A DNA stretch of 64,000 nt. It comes from Novilysobacter_A longmucuonensis. GTDB lineage: Bacteria; Pseudomonadota; Gammaproteobacteria; Xanthomonadales; Xanthomonadaceae. Below the pieces are notes generated by a model, which saw nothing but the letters and a program-made list of their open reading frames with translations, was not told the DNA's origin and did not search any database. How positions within the stretch are numbered: the stretch's first letter is position 1; every line of letters starts with the position of its first letter. A program made the translations under genes and the position numbers. The stretch spans positions 96,900-160,899 of the forward strand of contig NZ_JBJMAW010000007.1 of the NCBI RefSeq assembly GCF_046600735.1, in the 5' to 3' direction. This document shows, in pieces, positions 42,901 through 52,900 of this stretch.

Positions 42901-44419
42901 GGAGCAGCAGGAGCTGTACGAGTTCGCGTTCGAGCGTTACTTCGAGAGCAGCAGCCTGATGGGGTCGGTCGCCAAGTGCGCGCACCTGGTGGAGTCGCTG
43001 CACGGCGCCAGCGTCGACGAGATCGCCTGCCTGATTGATTTCGGAGTGGCGCCCGACACAGTGATCGAACACCTGCCCTTCATCGAACAGCTGCAGAACC
43101 TCGCCGGCCGGCGCGCACAGGGCGACGACGACCCCGACCTGCTGCAGGACATCGCCACGCATGCGATCACCCACATGCAGTGCACGCCCTCGCTGGCCAG
43201 CACGATCCCGCTGCTGGGCGCGAAACCCGATGCGCTCGCCTCCATGCGCCAGCTGCTGATCGGCGGCGAGGCGCTGTCGCGCGACCTGGTCGGTGAGCTG
43301 TATGCGCGGCTGCCGCCGACGGCCCGCATCGTGAACATGTACGGGCCGACCGAAACTACGGTGTGGTCCACCACCGAAGCCGTCGCGCCGGACGCGCGGC
43401 AGATCACCATCGGCCGCCCGATCGCCAACACGCAGTGCTATGTGCTGGACCGGTATCGGCAGTGCGTGCCCGACGGTTGTGTCGGCGAACTGCATATCGG
43501 TGGCGATGGCGTGGCCCGCGGTTACCACGAGCGCCTTGAACTCACCGCCGAGCGGTTTTTCGATCTGGACATCGGCGGGCACGTGCGCCGGGTGTATGCC
43601 ACCGGCGACGTGGCTCGCCGGCTGCCAGACGGGCGGCTGGAATACCTCGGCCGCAACGACTTCCAGGTCAAGGTGCGGGGACACCGGATTGAACTGGGCG
43701 AGATCGAACTAGCCCTGCGTGCGCAGCCGGGCATCGCCGATGCGGTCGTCGTGGCGCGCACCACGGCCGATGGCGCGCAACTGCTGGTCGGTTATCTGGT
43801 CGCCTCCCGCGGCGCGGACACTGCCGAGGGGGACGCTCTCAAGTCGGCGTTGCGGCAGCGGTTGCCGGAGCACATGGTGCCGAACAGCTTCATGTGGCTC
43901 GATGCGCTGCCGCTGACGCCCAACGGCAAGCTCGACCGGCAGGCATTGCCCGCACCAGGCGCGTGGGGGCGGAATGCGCGACCGGAACCGCCGCCGAAGG
44001 CCACGGCGGCCGGCAAGCCCGAACCGGCCGGAGCGGGCGAGCGGCCCGCACCGCCGGCACCGATCGAGCGCGCGGCGGTAACCCGCGACGACGCCGAGCA
44101 GGTCATCCGCGAGGTCTGGCAGCGGGTGCTCAACGTGTCCCACGTCGGCAGCCGGGACAATTTCTTCGAGCTTGGCGGGCATTCGGTGTTGGCCGTCAAG
44201 GTGCAGTCCGAACTGTCGAAAGCATTCGGTTACCGCTTGCCGATCGTCGAGCTGTTCCGCTCGCCGACGATCGAAGCGCTGGCCGCGCAGTTCGCGCGCG
44301 GCGCGGCCACTTCCCCGGCAACGGCCGCCGGCAGCGGCATCGGCAAGGCCGACAAGCGCAAGGCGGCGATGAACCGACGCGCCGGAACGGCCGGAGTGAA
44401 AAGCCATGACCCATCCTGA
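39998..44419 (+). CDS. NRPS: C-A(luciferase-like monooxygenase inserted)-PCP
   Basis: A 1473-residue synthetase. C domain ~5-430 has an intact HHILLDG (137-143). The adenylation domain starts at ~455 (LTYAQLD, LKAGAAYLPLDP, YTSGSTGRPKG) and runs to FDISVLELLWTLTRG at ~660. A luciferase-like flavin monooxygenase of the MupA/Atu3671 type is then inserted at about 680-1035 (SLFHFAS, EAIWSPERHFHDFGAPYPNP, RVGVSFASGWQPNDF, PIWITAAGNPETF). Adenylation resumes at ~1055 (MQCTPS, LLIGGEAL, NMYGPTETT, YATGDVARRLPDG, VKVRGHRIELGEIE, NGKLDR). The carrier domain is at ~1362-1435 with the phosphopantetheine serine in GGHSV (Ser1396). The specificity residues read D-I-L-Q-I-G-M-V-W-K, close to glycine-type codes. 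Its end overlaps the PKS start by 14 bases. Confidence 0.94.
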   Translation: MPGNPNPELTPIQRGMVFHKMVEPRSAVDIEQIEMTLGAPVDARHLQSAWQAVVARHRVLHSHVVEAVPGECRLAMVGGFQPELAIVDIAEPDFDAACEAWLAADRARGFALMAEVPLRLSLLRRPGHADRCVWTFHHILLDGRSFADVLVELWDAYDALRSGQDQNLTPRADHRDFIDWLHGRDHTGSIAYWRNLLAGLDEATPFPEAAATVATSASRRMTQRRLSVQETHALERWARDNGVTLNGLVQAAWATLLARYADRETVVFGAVRAGRAGHLAEAERMLGVFINTVPVRADVGQCSGIALVRALCQQQKDARAHEHLPLTQMGDTNAARASLLFHTLVVFDHDDLDSAVHRLRPDWTDRRFTLHEQTPYSVTLYAYARPELTLQFAYAEHAFTQEQATQIVGHLLTILQGVVAEPTRAVRSIPILSGEALRQIDLQWNATQLPVQPTTIQAAFARAVASHPDRTALTGAGRTLTYAQLDAASDEVAARLIDRGVRRGAVVGLSIDRSLELVTAMLGILKAGAAYLPLDPAYPSERLEFCLRDSRARFVLTQRSHEHRFQAAEVSTVLVDDPRVVAAAHAPQAGSTDDLAYTIYTSGSTGRPKGVLVTHANVANFFAGMDAVIEVDPAADRRWLAVTSPSFDISVLELLWTLTRGFEVVIHGARNPGQQGDGHGPSFSLFHFASGADATDPRPYRLIMEAAKFADSHGLEAIWSPERHFHDFGAPYPNPSVMNAALATITQRVQLRAGSVVLPLHDPLRVAEEWSLVDQLSNGRVGVSFASGWQPNDFVLAPDNYERRKELMFEQIETVRALWRGEQVKASNPKGDEVLLGTFPRPVQAELPIWITAAGNPETFRQAGAIGANILTHLLGQSLADLDINIRAYRQARAAAGLDPATGRVTVMVHTFIGEDTDQVREVVREPMQRYLRSAASLVGGYADAWSAFKRGAGGKVGATAMSELTAEEQQELYEFAFERYFESSSLMGSVAKCAHLVESLHGASVDEIACLIDFGVAPDTVIEHLPFIEQLQNLAGRRAQGDDDPDLLQDIATHAITHMQCTPSLASTIPLLGAKPDALASMRQLLIGGEALSRDLVGELYARLPPTARIVNMYGPTETTVWSTTEAVAPDARQITIGRPIANTQCYVLDRYRQCVPDGCVGELHIGGDGVARGYHERLELTAERFFDLDIGGHVRRVYATGDVARRLPDGRLEYLGRNDFQVKVRGHRIELGEIELALRAQPGIADAVVVARTTADGAQLLVGYLVASRGADTAEGDALKSALRQRLPEHMVPNSFMWLDALPLTPNGKLDRQALPAPGAWGRNARPEPPPKATAAGKPEPAGAGERPAPPAPIERAAVTRDDAEQVIREVWQRVLNVSHVGSRDNFFELGGHSVLAVKVQSELSKAFGYRLPIVELFRSPTIEALAAQFARGAATSPATAAGSGIGKADKRKAAMNRRAGTAGVKSHDPS

Positions 44420-47400
44420 TTCCAGCGCGCTGCCCGCGGAAGGCAGCATCGCCATCGTCGGCATGGGCTGCTATCTGCCCGATGCCGATACGCCTGATGC
44501 TTTCTGGCAGAACCTCGCAGCTGGCCGCGAGTCGGTCCGTGATTTCCAGGACGCCGACCTGCGCGCCGCCGGTGTCGGCGATGCCGACCTGGCCGATCCG
44601 TCCTACGTCCGCTCCGGGGTGCCGCTGGATGGCTTCGACCAATTCGATGCGGCCTTCTTCGGGCTGAGCCCGGGCGAGGCGAAGGTGATGGACCCGCAGC
44701 ACCGCAAGTTCATCGAGTGCGCGTGGTCGGCGCTGGAGGACGCGGGGCATACGCCGGCATCGGCGGACCGCAACATCGGCGTGTTCGCCGGTTCGGGCAT
44801 GCACTGGTACCTGCTCAAGAACCTGATGACCAACCCGGCGCTGGTCCGGGAGCTGGGTGAGTTCCAGATCCGGCACACCGCCAACGACAAGGACTTCCTG
44901 GCGACCCGCGTGTCCTATCACCTGGACCTGCACGGGCCGAGCATCAACGTGCAGACGGCTTGTTCCTCCTCGCTGGTGGCGGTCCACATGGGCTGCCAGA
45001 GCCTGCTCAATGGCGAGACCGACATGGTGCTGGCCGGCGGGTCGACCATTGAGGTGCCGCACGCCGTCGGCTATCACTACCGCGAGGAAGAAGTGCGTTC
45101 GGCCGACGGTCGCTGCCGCCCGATGGACGCGGATGCCGGCGGCACGGCGTTTGGCAGCGGCTGCGGCGTGGTGGTGCTGCGCCGGCTGTCGGATGCGCTG
45201 GCCGACGGCGACTTCATCCACGCGGTGATCCGTGGCAGCGCGATCAACAACGACGGTGCCGGCAAGGCCGGCTATCTCGCCCCCAGCGTGGAGGGGCAGG
45301 CGCAGGCGATCGCCGAGGCGATCGCCGTTGCCGATGTCGATCCGACCACCATCGGCTACGTGGAAGCGCATGGCACCGGCACCAGGATTGGCGACCCGAT
45401 CGAGATCGCGGCGTTGAGCCAGGGCTTCGGTGATACCGGGCGCCGCCAGTACTGCGCGCTCGGCTCGGTCAAGTCGAACATCGGCCATCTCGACACCGCC
45501 GCAGGGGTCGCCGCACTAATCAAGGTCGCGTTGTCGATGCGACATCGCAAACTGCCGGCCTCGCTAAATTTCCGCAGCCCGAATCCGGAGATCGACTTCG
45601 CTGGCAGTCCGTTCTACGTCAATTCGAGCCTTTCGGACTGGCCGGCGCTCGGTGCACCCCTGCGGGCCGGCATCAGCTCGCTCGGCGTGGGCGGCACCAA
45701 TGCCCATGTCGTGCTGGAGGAAGCCCCGCCGCGGATCAACGGGCCGAAAGCATCGGATGCGCCGGAAGATGCCGTCAGCATCCTGCCGCTGTCGGCCAAG
45801 ACGCCCGCCGCACTTAGCGCGGCAGTAAAGAACCTGCTGGCGCACCTGGAGTCGCATCCGGAGCTGGCCCTGCGCGACGTGGCATGGACGCTGCGCAACG
45901 GCCGGGTGCCGTTCGCGCAGCGGATCGCCGTGGCCGGTCGCAACATCGATGCGATCACCGCGCAGTTGCGCGCCGTGCAGCGCCCGATCAAGGCTGCCGA
46001 CGCGCCGCCGAAAATCGTCTTCATGTTCCCCGGGCAGGGTGCCCAGTACCCGAACATGTCGCGCCGGCTGTACGCCACCGATCCGGACTTCCGTGCCGCG
46101 ATGGACACCTGCTTCGAGGTGCTGCGCCGGCTCGGTCGGCATGACGCGATCGCTGCGCTGTACACCGAGGCTTCCGGAGCGGAAGCCATGGAGACGCTGC
46201 GTGCGACGGCGGTCACCCAGCCGGTGCTGTTCTGCGTCGAGTACGCGCTGGCCAAGTCGCTGCTGGCCAGGGGTGTCCGTGCTGACGCCATGATCGGCCA
46301 CTCGCTGGGCGAATACGTTGCCGCTTGCCTGGCCGGGGTGTTCACGCTGGATGCGGCTCTGACGCTGGTATGCCGGCGCGGCGAGTTGATCGGTTCGCTG
46401 GCGCCGGGCGCGATGCTCGCGGTGGCGATGGCGGCGGAGGACCTTGCCGGCTACCTGCCCGAGAGCGCGTGCGTGGCCGGCATCAACGGTCCGGAGTCAT
46501 GCGTGTGCGCAGGCGAGTTCGAGGCGATCGCCCGGCTCGCCGAACGACTCGGCGCCGACGGCATCGCCACGCGGCGGCTGGAAACCTCGCATGCGTTCCA
46601 TTCGCAGATGCTCGACCCGATCCTGGCGTCGTTCAGCACTGCCGTGCGCGCCGCTAATCCGGCCGCGGTGGCGGATGCGGCCGTCATCTCCAACGTCACC
46701 GGAACCTGGCTCACCGCCGCGCAGGCCGGATCGGCCGAGTACTGGACGAGCCATCTGCGCCAGCCGGTGAATTTCGTCGCCGGCATGCGGCAACTGCAGG
46801 AGCTCGGGCCGGCGGTCTACATTGAGGTCGGGCCGGGGAACACGCTGTCCGGCTTCGCCACGGCGATCGCGCCGGACGCGCGCGTGGTGCCGAGCCTGCC
46901 GCACCCGAAGGATGCGACCGCGGACGATGAGGTGTTCGCCGCGGCCGGCGGACTGCTCTGGGCCCATGGCCTGGACATCGACTGGGCCGCCTGGCGCCAG
47001 CCGGCCTCGGGCCAGCGGGTCCCGCTGCCGACCTATCCCTTCCAGCGCCAGCGGCACTGGGTCGAACCGGGCTTGCCCGAGCGGACGGGCTCGCCCGTCG
47101 AGGACAACGCGCGCAAGCCTTTCAAGGACTGGTTCCATGTCGCCGACTGGCAGAGCACGGTGGCTGCCGCCGGGCCGGGCGTGGCGGGCCGCGCACTGGT
47201 GTTTGCCGGTAGCTGGGGCGTGGCCGCGTCGCTGGTGGATGCCTTGCGCGCGCGCGGCGTCGACGTCGTCACCGTCGAGCTCGGCCGGGAGTTCTCGCGC
47301 TCAGGCAACCGGATCGTCATCGACCCGAATTCGGACGCGGACTGGGACACGCTGGCCGACCAGGCCGGTACGTTCTCGCACCTTGTGTATCTGTGGCCGC

Positions 47401-49943
47401 TGGACACGGCGATGGCGTGCACCACGAAGATCATCGCCGGCTGCTTCGACCACCTGCTGCGCATCGGCAAGCACATCGACCGCTTCTACGATGCCCAGGG
47501 GCTGAAGCTGCTGGTGGCCACGGCCAACGCCCATCAGCTCGGCGGTGAGGAGGCAGGCAACCCCCACCAGGCGCTCGTGTCGGGGCCGGTGCGTACCATC
47601 CCGCAGGAGTACCCGGGCGTGCGCGCGAGGTGGGTGGATTTTGATGCCGCCCGGATCGAGTGGAGTCCGGTCGAGACCGCGGCGCAGCTCATGCTCGAGC
47701 TTCAGGCCGATGGCGGGGACGAGACGATCGCCTGGCGCAACCGGCGCCGCATGCGGTCGGTCCTGACGCCTACGCCACTGGCGCGCACTGCTGATCCGGT
47801 TGCGCTTCGCACCGGCGGCAGCTACCTGATCACCGGGGCGTTCGGCGGCGCCGGGCTGGTGCTCGCGCAATACCTGGCGCGCCGCTATCGGGCGCGCCTG
47901 GTGCTGGTCGCCCGCACGCCGCTGCCGCCTGCAGAGGCACGCGATGCGTACCTGGCCAAATCGCGGCCGGGCGATGCGGTCCGTCGCAGGATTCAGGCGG
48001 TCGGGCTGCTGGAATCATCCGGCGCTCGGGTCGACGTGGTGGCCGCCGATGTCGCCAACGGGCGGGCGCTGGAGAGCGCGGTCGCCGAGCTGGGCGTGAC
48101 CAGGCTCGACGGTATTTTCCACGCCGCGGGCGTGCTCGACGACGCCACGATCGGCCTGAAGTCGGTCACCGCGGCGCATCGCGTACTCCATCCCAAGGTG
48201 GCCGGCGCGCTGGGCCTGCAGAGCCTGAAGCCACTCTGCCCCGATTTCATACTGTATTTCTCCTCGATCAGCGCCCAGGCCGGTGTCGCCGGGCAGGTCG
48301 ACTACACCTCGGCCAACGCGTTTCTCGATGCGTTCGCTGCCTGCGCCGACGCCCAGTCATCCACCACCCGCCACATCGCGGTGGAGTGGAGCAGCTGGCG
48401 CGACGCTGGAATGGCGGCCACGCTGGCGGCAAAGAGCGGCTTTGCGCCTCCCGAACCGGCGGACGCGGACCTGACCGATCACCCGGTGCTGACGTGGAAG
48501 ACCAGCGGCGAGGAAGGCCGCTGTTGCTATTCCGGCATGCTCACGCCGGAATCGGCCTGGTTCCTGGACCAGCACCGCCTCAAGTCTGGCGAAGCCATCC
48601 TTCCGGGCACGGCATACCTGGATCTGATCGTCGCGGCGATGCAACAGTCGCGCGGGCGCTTCGGGCCGCTGTGCATCAGCGGGATGACCCTGATCGCGCC
48701 GCTGGTGCTGAGGCCGCGCGAGAAGCGCCTGCTCAGGATCGAAATTGCCCCCAAGGAAGTGACCCGGAAGGAGATTGCGCCGAAGGGAACTGCCCCGAAA
48801 GCACCGGGCGCGGCCGAATCCGACCGTTACGTGATCACGGTATCGAGCGTGGGTGGCGATCCGGACGACGTACTGGACCATGCCGCGGCGGAAGTATCGC
48901 TGCGGATGCCCGAACCCGACGTGGAGCGCGAACCGCTTCCGGCGCCCCCGGGGCTGTTGCCGGTGGAAGGTACGTACTCGCATCCGGCGCTGGACTTCGG
49001 TCCGAGATGGGATTGCCTGACGCGGCTGGAGGCCGCCGGGAATGATGCGCTGCTGCGGCTCGACCTCAAGACGCCGGAGGACCTCGCCACTCACCCGCTG
49101 CATCCGGCGCTGCTGGACCTGGCCATCGGCGCCGCCCAGCAGGTGCTGGCCGGGCCGGAGCTGGGTGCTCGCCTGTTGCCGTATCGATACGGGGAAATCC
49201 TCGTGCTGGCGCCGCTCACGCGCTCGCTGGAAACGCGCGTGCATGCCCGCTGCGAGCCCGATCGCCTCACGCTGGACGTGGAGATCCGCTCCGACGATGG
49301 CCAGTTGCTGCTGGTGTTCCGCGACTTCGTGCTCAAGCAGGCGCCGCCCGGGCCGCTGGCGCGAGGTGCCGAGCGATCCAGGGGCACGCCGAAGCGGCCG
49401 GCGGCAAGCGAGATCCTGCAGGCCGGCTTCGAGGACGGCCTGTCAAACGAGGAGGCGGTGGCGGCGCTCGAATCGATCCTGGCCAGCCACGGGCCGGCGC
49501 AGGTCATCGTGGCCACCCGCGACGTGCAGCAACTGCTGAAGCAGGCGCGGCAGAGCCGCGACCCGGCGCAGGCGACCACCGCCGGCGCGGGGGAGGCGGC
49601 AGCGGTCTTCCTTCCGCGGCCCGAGATGGGCGTCGAGTACGTCCCGCCCGAGTCGGACCTGCAGCGGATGCTGGTCGACACCTGGGAGGCGATGCTGGAG
49701 ATCCGCGGAATCGGCATCCGCGACAACTTCTTCGAGTTGGGTGGAAATTCGCTGCTGCTGATGCGGCTGGTGTCCCGACTGAACCGGCAGCAGGGAATCG
49801 CACTGCCGCTCGAGCAGGTGCTGGAGGAACCGATCATCGCGAGCTGGAGCACGCTGGCGGTCGGCAGCGCCGGCGATGTGGCACCGGTCAAGCCGATCAC
49901 CCGGGTGGACCGAAGCAGGCACAGAGTTTCCCTTCCGAGCTGA
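44406..49943 (+). CDS. Type I polyketide synthase: KS-AT-KR-DH-ACP
   Basis: An 1845-residue single-module PKS. KS ~14-440 has Cys186 (TACSSS), His322 (EAHGTGT) and His361 (NIGHLDTAAG). AT ~535-830 has Ser633 (GHSLGE) and HAFH at 729-732, the malonyl-CoA type. KR with its structural half spans ~905-1345; the catalytic half has GGSYLITGAFGGAG, an LDD motif (GVLDDATIG, B-type) and Tyr1300 in VDYTSANAF. DH ~1355-1645 has His1390 (HRLKSGEAILPG) and a probable Asp1571 (HPALLD). ACP ~1745-1820 has Ser1782 in GGNSL. KR before DH is opposite to the usual order. It would add one malonyl unit, reduce it and dehydrate it to an enoyl chain. Starts inside the end of the NRPS gene. Confidence 0.94.
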   Translation: MTHPDSSALPAEGSIAIVGMGCYLPDADTPDAFWQNLAAGRESVRDFQDADLRAAGVGDADLADPSYVRSGVPLDGFDQFDAAFFGLSPGEAKVMDPQHRKFIECAWSALEDAGHTPASADRNIGVFAGSGMHWYLLKNLMTNPALVRELGEFQIRHTANDKDFLATRVSYHLDLHGPSINVQTACSSSLVAVHMGCQSLLNGETDMVLAGGSTIEVPHAVGYHYREEEVRSADGRCRPMDADAGGTAFGSGCGVVVLRRLSDALADGDFIHAVIRGSAINNDGAGKAGYLAPSVEGQAQAIAEAIAVADVDPTTIGYVEAHGTGTRIGDPIEIAALSQGFGDTGRRQYCALGSVKSNIGHLDTAAGVAALIKVALSMRHRKLPASLNFRSPNPEIDFAGSPFYVNSSLSDWPALGAPLRAGISSLGVGGTNAHVVLEEAPPRINGPKASDAPEDAVSILPLSAKTPAALSAAVKNLLAHLESHPELALRDVAWTLRNGRVPFAQRIAVAGRNIDAITAQLRAVQRPIKAADAPPKIVFMFPGQGAQYPNMSRRLYATDPDFRAAMDTCFEVLRRLGRHDAIAALYTEASGAEAMETLRATAVTQPVLFCVEYALAKSLLARGVRADAMIGHSLGEYVAACLAGVFTLDAALTLVCRRGELIGSLAPGAMLAVAMAAEDLAGYLPESACVAGINGPESCVCAGEFEAIARLAERLGADGIATRRLETSHAFHSQMLDPILASFSTAVRAANPAAVADAAVISNVTGTWLTAAQAGSAEYWTSHLRQPVNFVAGMRQLQELGPAVYIEVGPGNTLSGFATAIAPDARVVPSLPHPKDATADDEVFAAAGGLLWAHGLDIDWAAWRQPASGQRVPLPTYPFQRQRHWVEPGLPERTGSPVEDNARKPFKDWFHVADWQSTVAAAGPGVAGRALVFAGSWGVAASLVDALRARGVDVVTVELGREFSRSGNRIVIDPNSDADWDTLADQAGTFSHLVYLWPLDTAMACTTKIIAGCFDHLLRIGKHIDRFYDAQGLKLLVATANAHQLGGEEAGNPHQALVSGPVRTIPQEYPGVRARWVDFDAARIEWSPVETAAQLMLELQADGGDETIAWRNRRRMRSVLTPTPLARTADPVALRTGGSYLITGAFGGAGLVLAQYLARRYRARLVLVARTPLPPAEARDAYLAKSRPGDAVRRRIQAVGLLESSGARVDVVAADVANGRALESAVAELGVTRLDGIFHAAGVLDDATIGLKSVTAAHRVLHPKVAGALGLQSLKPLCPDFILYFSSISAQAGVAGQVDYTSANAFLDAFAACADAQSSTTRHIAVEWSSWRDAGMAATLAAKSGFAPPEPADADLTDHPVLTWKTSGEEGRCCYSGMLTPESAWFLDQHRLKSGEAILPGTAYLDLIVAAMQQSRGRFGPLCISGMTLIAPLVLRPREKRLLRIEIAPKEVTRKEIAPKGTAPKAPGAAESDRYVITVSSVGGDPDDVLDHAAAEVSLRMPEPDVEREPLPAPPGLLPVEGTYSHPALDFGPRWDCLTRLEAAGNDALLRLDLKTPEDLATHPLHPALLDLAIGAAQQVLAGPELGARLLPYRYGEILVLAPLTRSLETRVHARCEPDRLTLDVEIRSDDGQLLLVFRDFVLKQAPPGPLARGAERSRGTPKRPAASEILQAGFEDGLSNEEAVAALESILASHGPAQVIVATRDVQQLLKQARQSRDPAQATTAGAGEAAAVFLPRPEMGVEYVPPESDLQRMLVDTWEAMLEIRGIGIRDNFFELGGNSLLLMRLVSRLNRQQGIALPLEQVLEEPIIASWSTLAVGSAGDVAPVKPITRVDRSRHRVSLPS

Positions 49944-49950
49944 TACCGCG

Positions 49951-52900
49951 ATGAACCCCCACAAGGATCTCTGCCCAATCTCCGAGCTCTACGAGTTCCC
50001 CGCTTCGTTCGGGCAGGAGCAGTTGTGGTACCTGCACGAGCTCGATCCCGACAGCACCGCCTACAACATCGCGCTGGCGTTCGAGCTGCGCGGCGAACTC
50101 GACGAGGCGTCCCTGCAACGCGCGTTCGACACACTGATCCAGCGCCATGACGCGCTGCGCACCGGCTTCGTGGTCGTCGACGAACAATTGCGGCAGAGGG
50201 TGAGTTCTACGGTCCCGTTCACGCTGGAGACGGTGGACCTGCAAGCCTGCGACGAGGCCGGACGCAGCCAACGGCTGGCCGAGCTCAAGCACGCGTGCGC
50301 GCGGCATCAGTTCGATCTTTCGCAGTGCTCGCTGCTGTCGGTGCGGCTGGCGCGGCTGGAGGCGCAGCGGCATGTATTGCTGTTGTGCATCCACCACATC
50401 GTGGTCGACCACATATCGGTGTTGCAGATCGGGCGCGAGATCGGCGAGCTGTACGCCGCGTGCAAGAGCGCCGCTCCGGTCGAGATCGACGAGGAGCGGC
50501 TGCAGTTCCCCGACTACGTCGTCTGGCAGCGCGAGCAGATGAGCGAAGAGGTCATCGCGCAGAAGCTGGAGTACTGGAACTCCGTGCTTGGCGACCAGCC
50601 GCACACCCTCGATCTTCCGACCGACCGGGCGCGCCCGCCGGTGCAGACCTTCGCCGGCGACGAACTTTCGGTGTGCCTGCCGCGCGAGCTCAGCGCGGCA
50701 CTTCGGCGCCACGCCCAGCGCGAGAAGCAGAGCCTGTTCGTGGCGGTGCTGAGCGCGTTGAACGTGGTCCTGCACAAGTATTCCGGTCAGCGCGACCTGA
50801 TCGTCGGCTGCCCGATGGCGAACCGGCCAACCGAGGAGATGCACGAAGTCCTTGGGCTGTTCATGAACGTCCTGCCGGTGCCGGTGGGGGTCGATCCGGA
50901 CCAGCGCTTCGACCAGTTGGCCGAGCACGTGCGTCGCCAGGTGACCCGGACCCAGGCGCTGCAGGACACGCCATTCGAGAAGATCGTGCGCGGCGGCGAG
51001 ATCACCCGCAGTGCGTCGCACAACCCGCTGGTGCAGGTGTGGTTCACCTTCCAGGACGCGCCGCTGGAGCTTGCCCTGCCGGGGCTGGAGGTCGTGTCGG
51101 AGCCGCTGCACAACGGCGGCGCCAAGCTTGACCTGAGCATCTGGTTCTGGGACGACGGCGGGTGCGTCCGGGGCCTGATCGAATACAACACCGACCTGTA
51201 CGACGCATCGACCGTGCAACGCTTCTCCGAGCACCTGAGCCAGGTGCTGCGGCAGGTCACCGAGGATCCGCAGGTGCGCGTGGCCGATATCAGCCTGCTG
51301 ACCGAACGCGAGCGGCAGGCGGCACGGCGGGCCGACACACAACAGTCCGGAACGCTGTCGAGCATGCACGAGGCGTTTTTCGCGCGGGCGGCGGCGCAGC
51401 CTGAGGCGGTGGTGCTCACGACCGCCGCGGGCGATGTTTGCGCCGGCCGGCTGGCGGCGCGTGCCGATACAATGGGCTGGGAGCTGCAGCGCCGCGGCGT
51501 ATCGCCCGGCGACGTAGTCGCGGTATGCCTGGAGCGCGACGAGACGCTGCTGGCGGCGCTGCTCGGCGTACTGCGATGCGGTGCGGCGTACCTGCCGCTG
51601 GACCCGTCGCTGCCGGCCGAACGGCTCGAGTACATGCTGCAGGACTCCGGCGTGCGCACCGCAATCGCGTCCTCGGCCACCCTTGGGCCGTTGCCGGCAA
51701 GCACGGTCGATATCCTCGATGCCGATGCGCTGGCCCAGGGCGCATCGCAAGATTTCGTTCCGCACGTGCCCGGCGCCGAGGACGCGGCCTACCTGATGTA
51801 CACGTCCGGCTCCACCGGGCGGCCGAAAGGCGTGTGGATCGTGCATGGCGCGGTCGGCAACTTCCTTTCGGCGATGCAGCAGAAACCGGGCATCGGCCCG
51901 GATGACGTCGTGCTGGCGCTGACCACGTGCGCGTTCGACATCTCGGTGCTGGAGCTGTTCGTGCCGCTCGCGGTCGGTGCACGGGTCCGGCTTGCCGACC
52001 GCGCCACTGTCGAGGACGGCGTTGCGTTACAGCAGATTATCGACACCGGCGGCGTCACCGTGATGCAGGCGACGCCGTCCACCTGGAGGCTGCTGCGTGC
52101 GAGCGGCTGGGACGGCAAGGCCGGGTTGAAGGCACTGGTCGGCGGCGAAGCGTTGCCGCCTGAACTGGCGCAATGGCTGCTGCCGCGGGTCGGCGAGTTG
52201 TGGAACATGTACGGGCCGACCGAGACCACGATCTGGTCGAGCTGCGCCCGCATCGACCACCGCAACAGCGCGGCATGCCCGATCGGCCAGCCGATCTGGA
52301 ACACTTCGATCCACGTGGTCGACCAGAACCTGCAACTGTTGCCGGCCGGCCTGACCGGGGAACTGGTGATCGGCGGGCGGGGCGTGTCGCCGGGCTATCA
52401 CAACCGCAGCGACCTGACCGCGCAGCGGTTCGTACGGCTGCCGGAGACCGGCGAGACCGTCTACCGGACCGGCGACCGCGGCGTCTGGCGCGACGGGCAG
52501 TTGCAGCACCTCGGCCGCAGCGACGACCAGGTCAAGATCCGCGGCCATCGCATCGAACTCGGCGAGATTGAGACGGTGCTGGCGGGGGTACCGGATGTGG
52601 ACGTGGTTGCCGCCAGGGTCTGGTGCATCGACGATGCGGACCACCGCCTGGTCGCGTACTTCAGCAGCCGCTCCGGGGCGCCGGTCGCGGCCGATCGCCT
52701 GCGCGAGCATGCGCGCGGCTTTTTGCCCAACTACATGCTGCCGCAGCATTTCGTGCAGCTCGCCGCGATCCCCTTGCTGCCCAACGGCAAGATCGACCGC
52801 AAGGTTTTGCCGGCGCCGCTCGGAGAAACGTCGGAAGCCGCCGTCGCGGTGGCGGAGACCGACCTGACACCGCAGCAGCGCCTGGTCCTGGGCGTCTGCC

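Noticed and set aside
41135..43684. An 849-codon minus-strand frame opposite the first NRPS
   Set aside because: Antisense to a well-supported NRPS with continuous motifs; no recognisable domain in the shadow frame.
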